Position numbers and translations under genes: made by a program
NCBI RefSeq assembly: GCF_041146395.1
Contig: NC_090990.1
Location: 46,882,001-46,946,000, forward strand
Direction of reading: 5' to 3'
Length of the DNA: 64,000 nucleotides
From: Eulemur rufifrons
Taxonomy: Eukaryota; Chordata; Mammalia; Primates; Lemuridae
The notes under the pieces: model-generated
Seen by the model: the letters and a program-made list of their open reading frames with translations, nothing else
The model's database searches: none
What the model was told of the DNA's origin: nothing
Shown here: piece after piece, positions 63,640 through 64,000 of the stretch
Position numbering within the stretch: position 1 is the first letter of the stretch
Layout: each line of letters starts with the position of its first letter

Positions 63640-64000
63640 GTAAGTCAGTTATTTGGCTATTTTGTTTTTCTGGTTTGTGTTAGATTTGCATAAAATGTAC
63701 ACTTTCTATACACTTTATTGGATTGTTAATGTGCTCTTTCAATTACTGAAGTAAAAATGTGGTCTGTGTAGCATCAATGAACAGACTTAGAAAAATACGG
63801 TAGAGCACGTAGATGACCACTATGAATTTTTTGGCAAATCTCATCCACTATATTTTATGTGTGTGTGTATATTTTTTTGATAGAACAAAAAGTATTATCG
63901 TGTAGAACATACTAAAGTATTTTTGACAGCATAAAGGATGATTTTTTTAATGGTTACATAGTAGTCCATGTGCTGTAATTTTCTTAACCAGCCTCCTCTT
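63640..64000 (+). other. PATJ: PATJ intron, start only
   Basis: AT-rich, with a short (TG)n run at 63858-63870. No exon or named repeat is seen. Confidence 0.75.

Overview
The window is nuclear DNA from a primate, most likely a strepsirrhine of the lemur group. It is AT-leaning, repeat-rich intronic sequence. Many dimeric Alu elements have the lemur-type form: a 5' end reading CCTAGCACTCTGGGAGG, an A-rich middle with AGAAAGAAATTA, and a right arm with GTGAGCTAGGCTGACGCC. They lie beside older AluJ-like and monomeric copies shared by all primates, and MIR, L2, old L1, LTR and DNA-transposon relics shared by mammals. There is no prokaryotic-style gene, no CRISPR array and no operon. The long open frames seen here are chance frames in repeats and introns.

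One gene spans the window on the + strand: the 3' part of PATJ (also called INADL), a multi-PDZ scaffold of the apical Crumbs complex and tight junctions. Nine exons are recognised with confidence (2926-3018, 24846-24963, 28909-29042, 48918-49001, 53850-54043, 56212-56359, 58369-58455, 62407-62521, 63602-63639). A tenth, probably alternative, exon lies at 20071-20145. All have AG/GT borders and matching phases, and together they read through 362 codons (337 without the cassette) with no stop. They encode an acidic linker, two complete PDZ domains (by position and by likeness to human PATJ probably PDZ8 and PDZ9), a Ser-rich linker and the first strand of the next PDZ domain. The 5' exons and 3' end lie outside the window.

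Layout: 1-2925 intron with old repeats; 3019-20070 a 17 kb intron rich in MIR, L2, L1, Alu and one LTR; 20146-28908 two introns with a pair of oppositely oriented DNA-transposon relics; 29043-48917 a 20 kb intron that splits PDZ8; 49002-53849 an intron with an Alu inside a MIR; 54044-63601 four short introns crowded around the PDZ9 exons; 63640-64000 the start of the next intron.

The most unusual feature is a 267-275 bp direct repeat (55486-55760 and 56657-56923). The copies look identical outside their poly-A tract and flank the PDZ9 exon, which points to a very recent duplication or an assembly error. Also notable are the unlisted 25-codon exon, two successive exons with weak donors, a small poly-A-tailed retrocopy of what looks like an LTR transcript end, and a fossil 7SL-derived monomer. 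I found nothing that looks like a new biological system.
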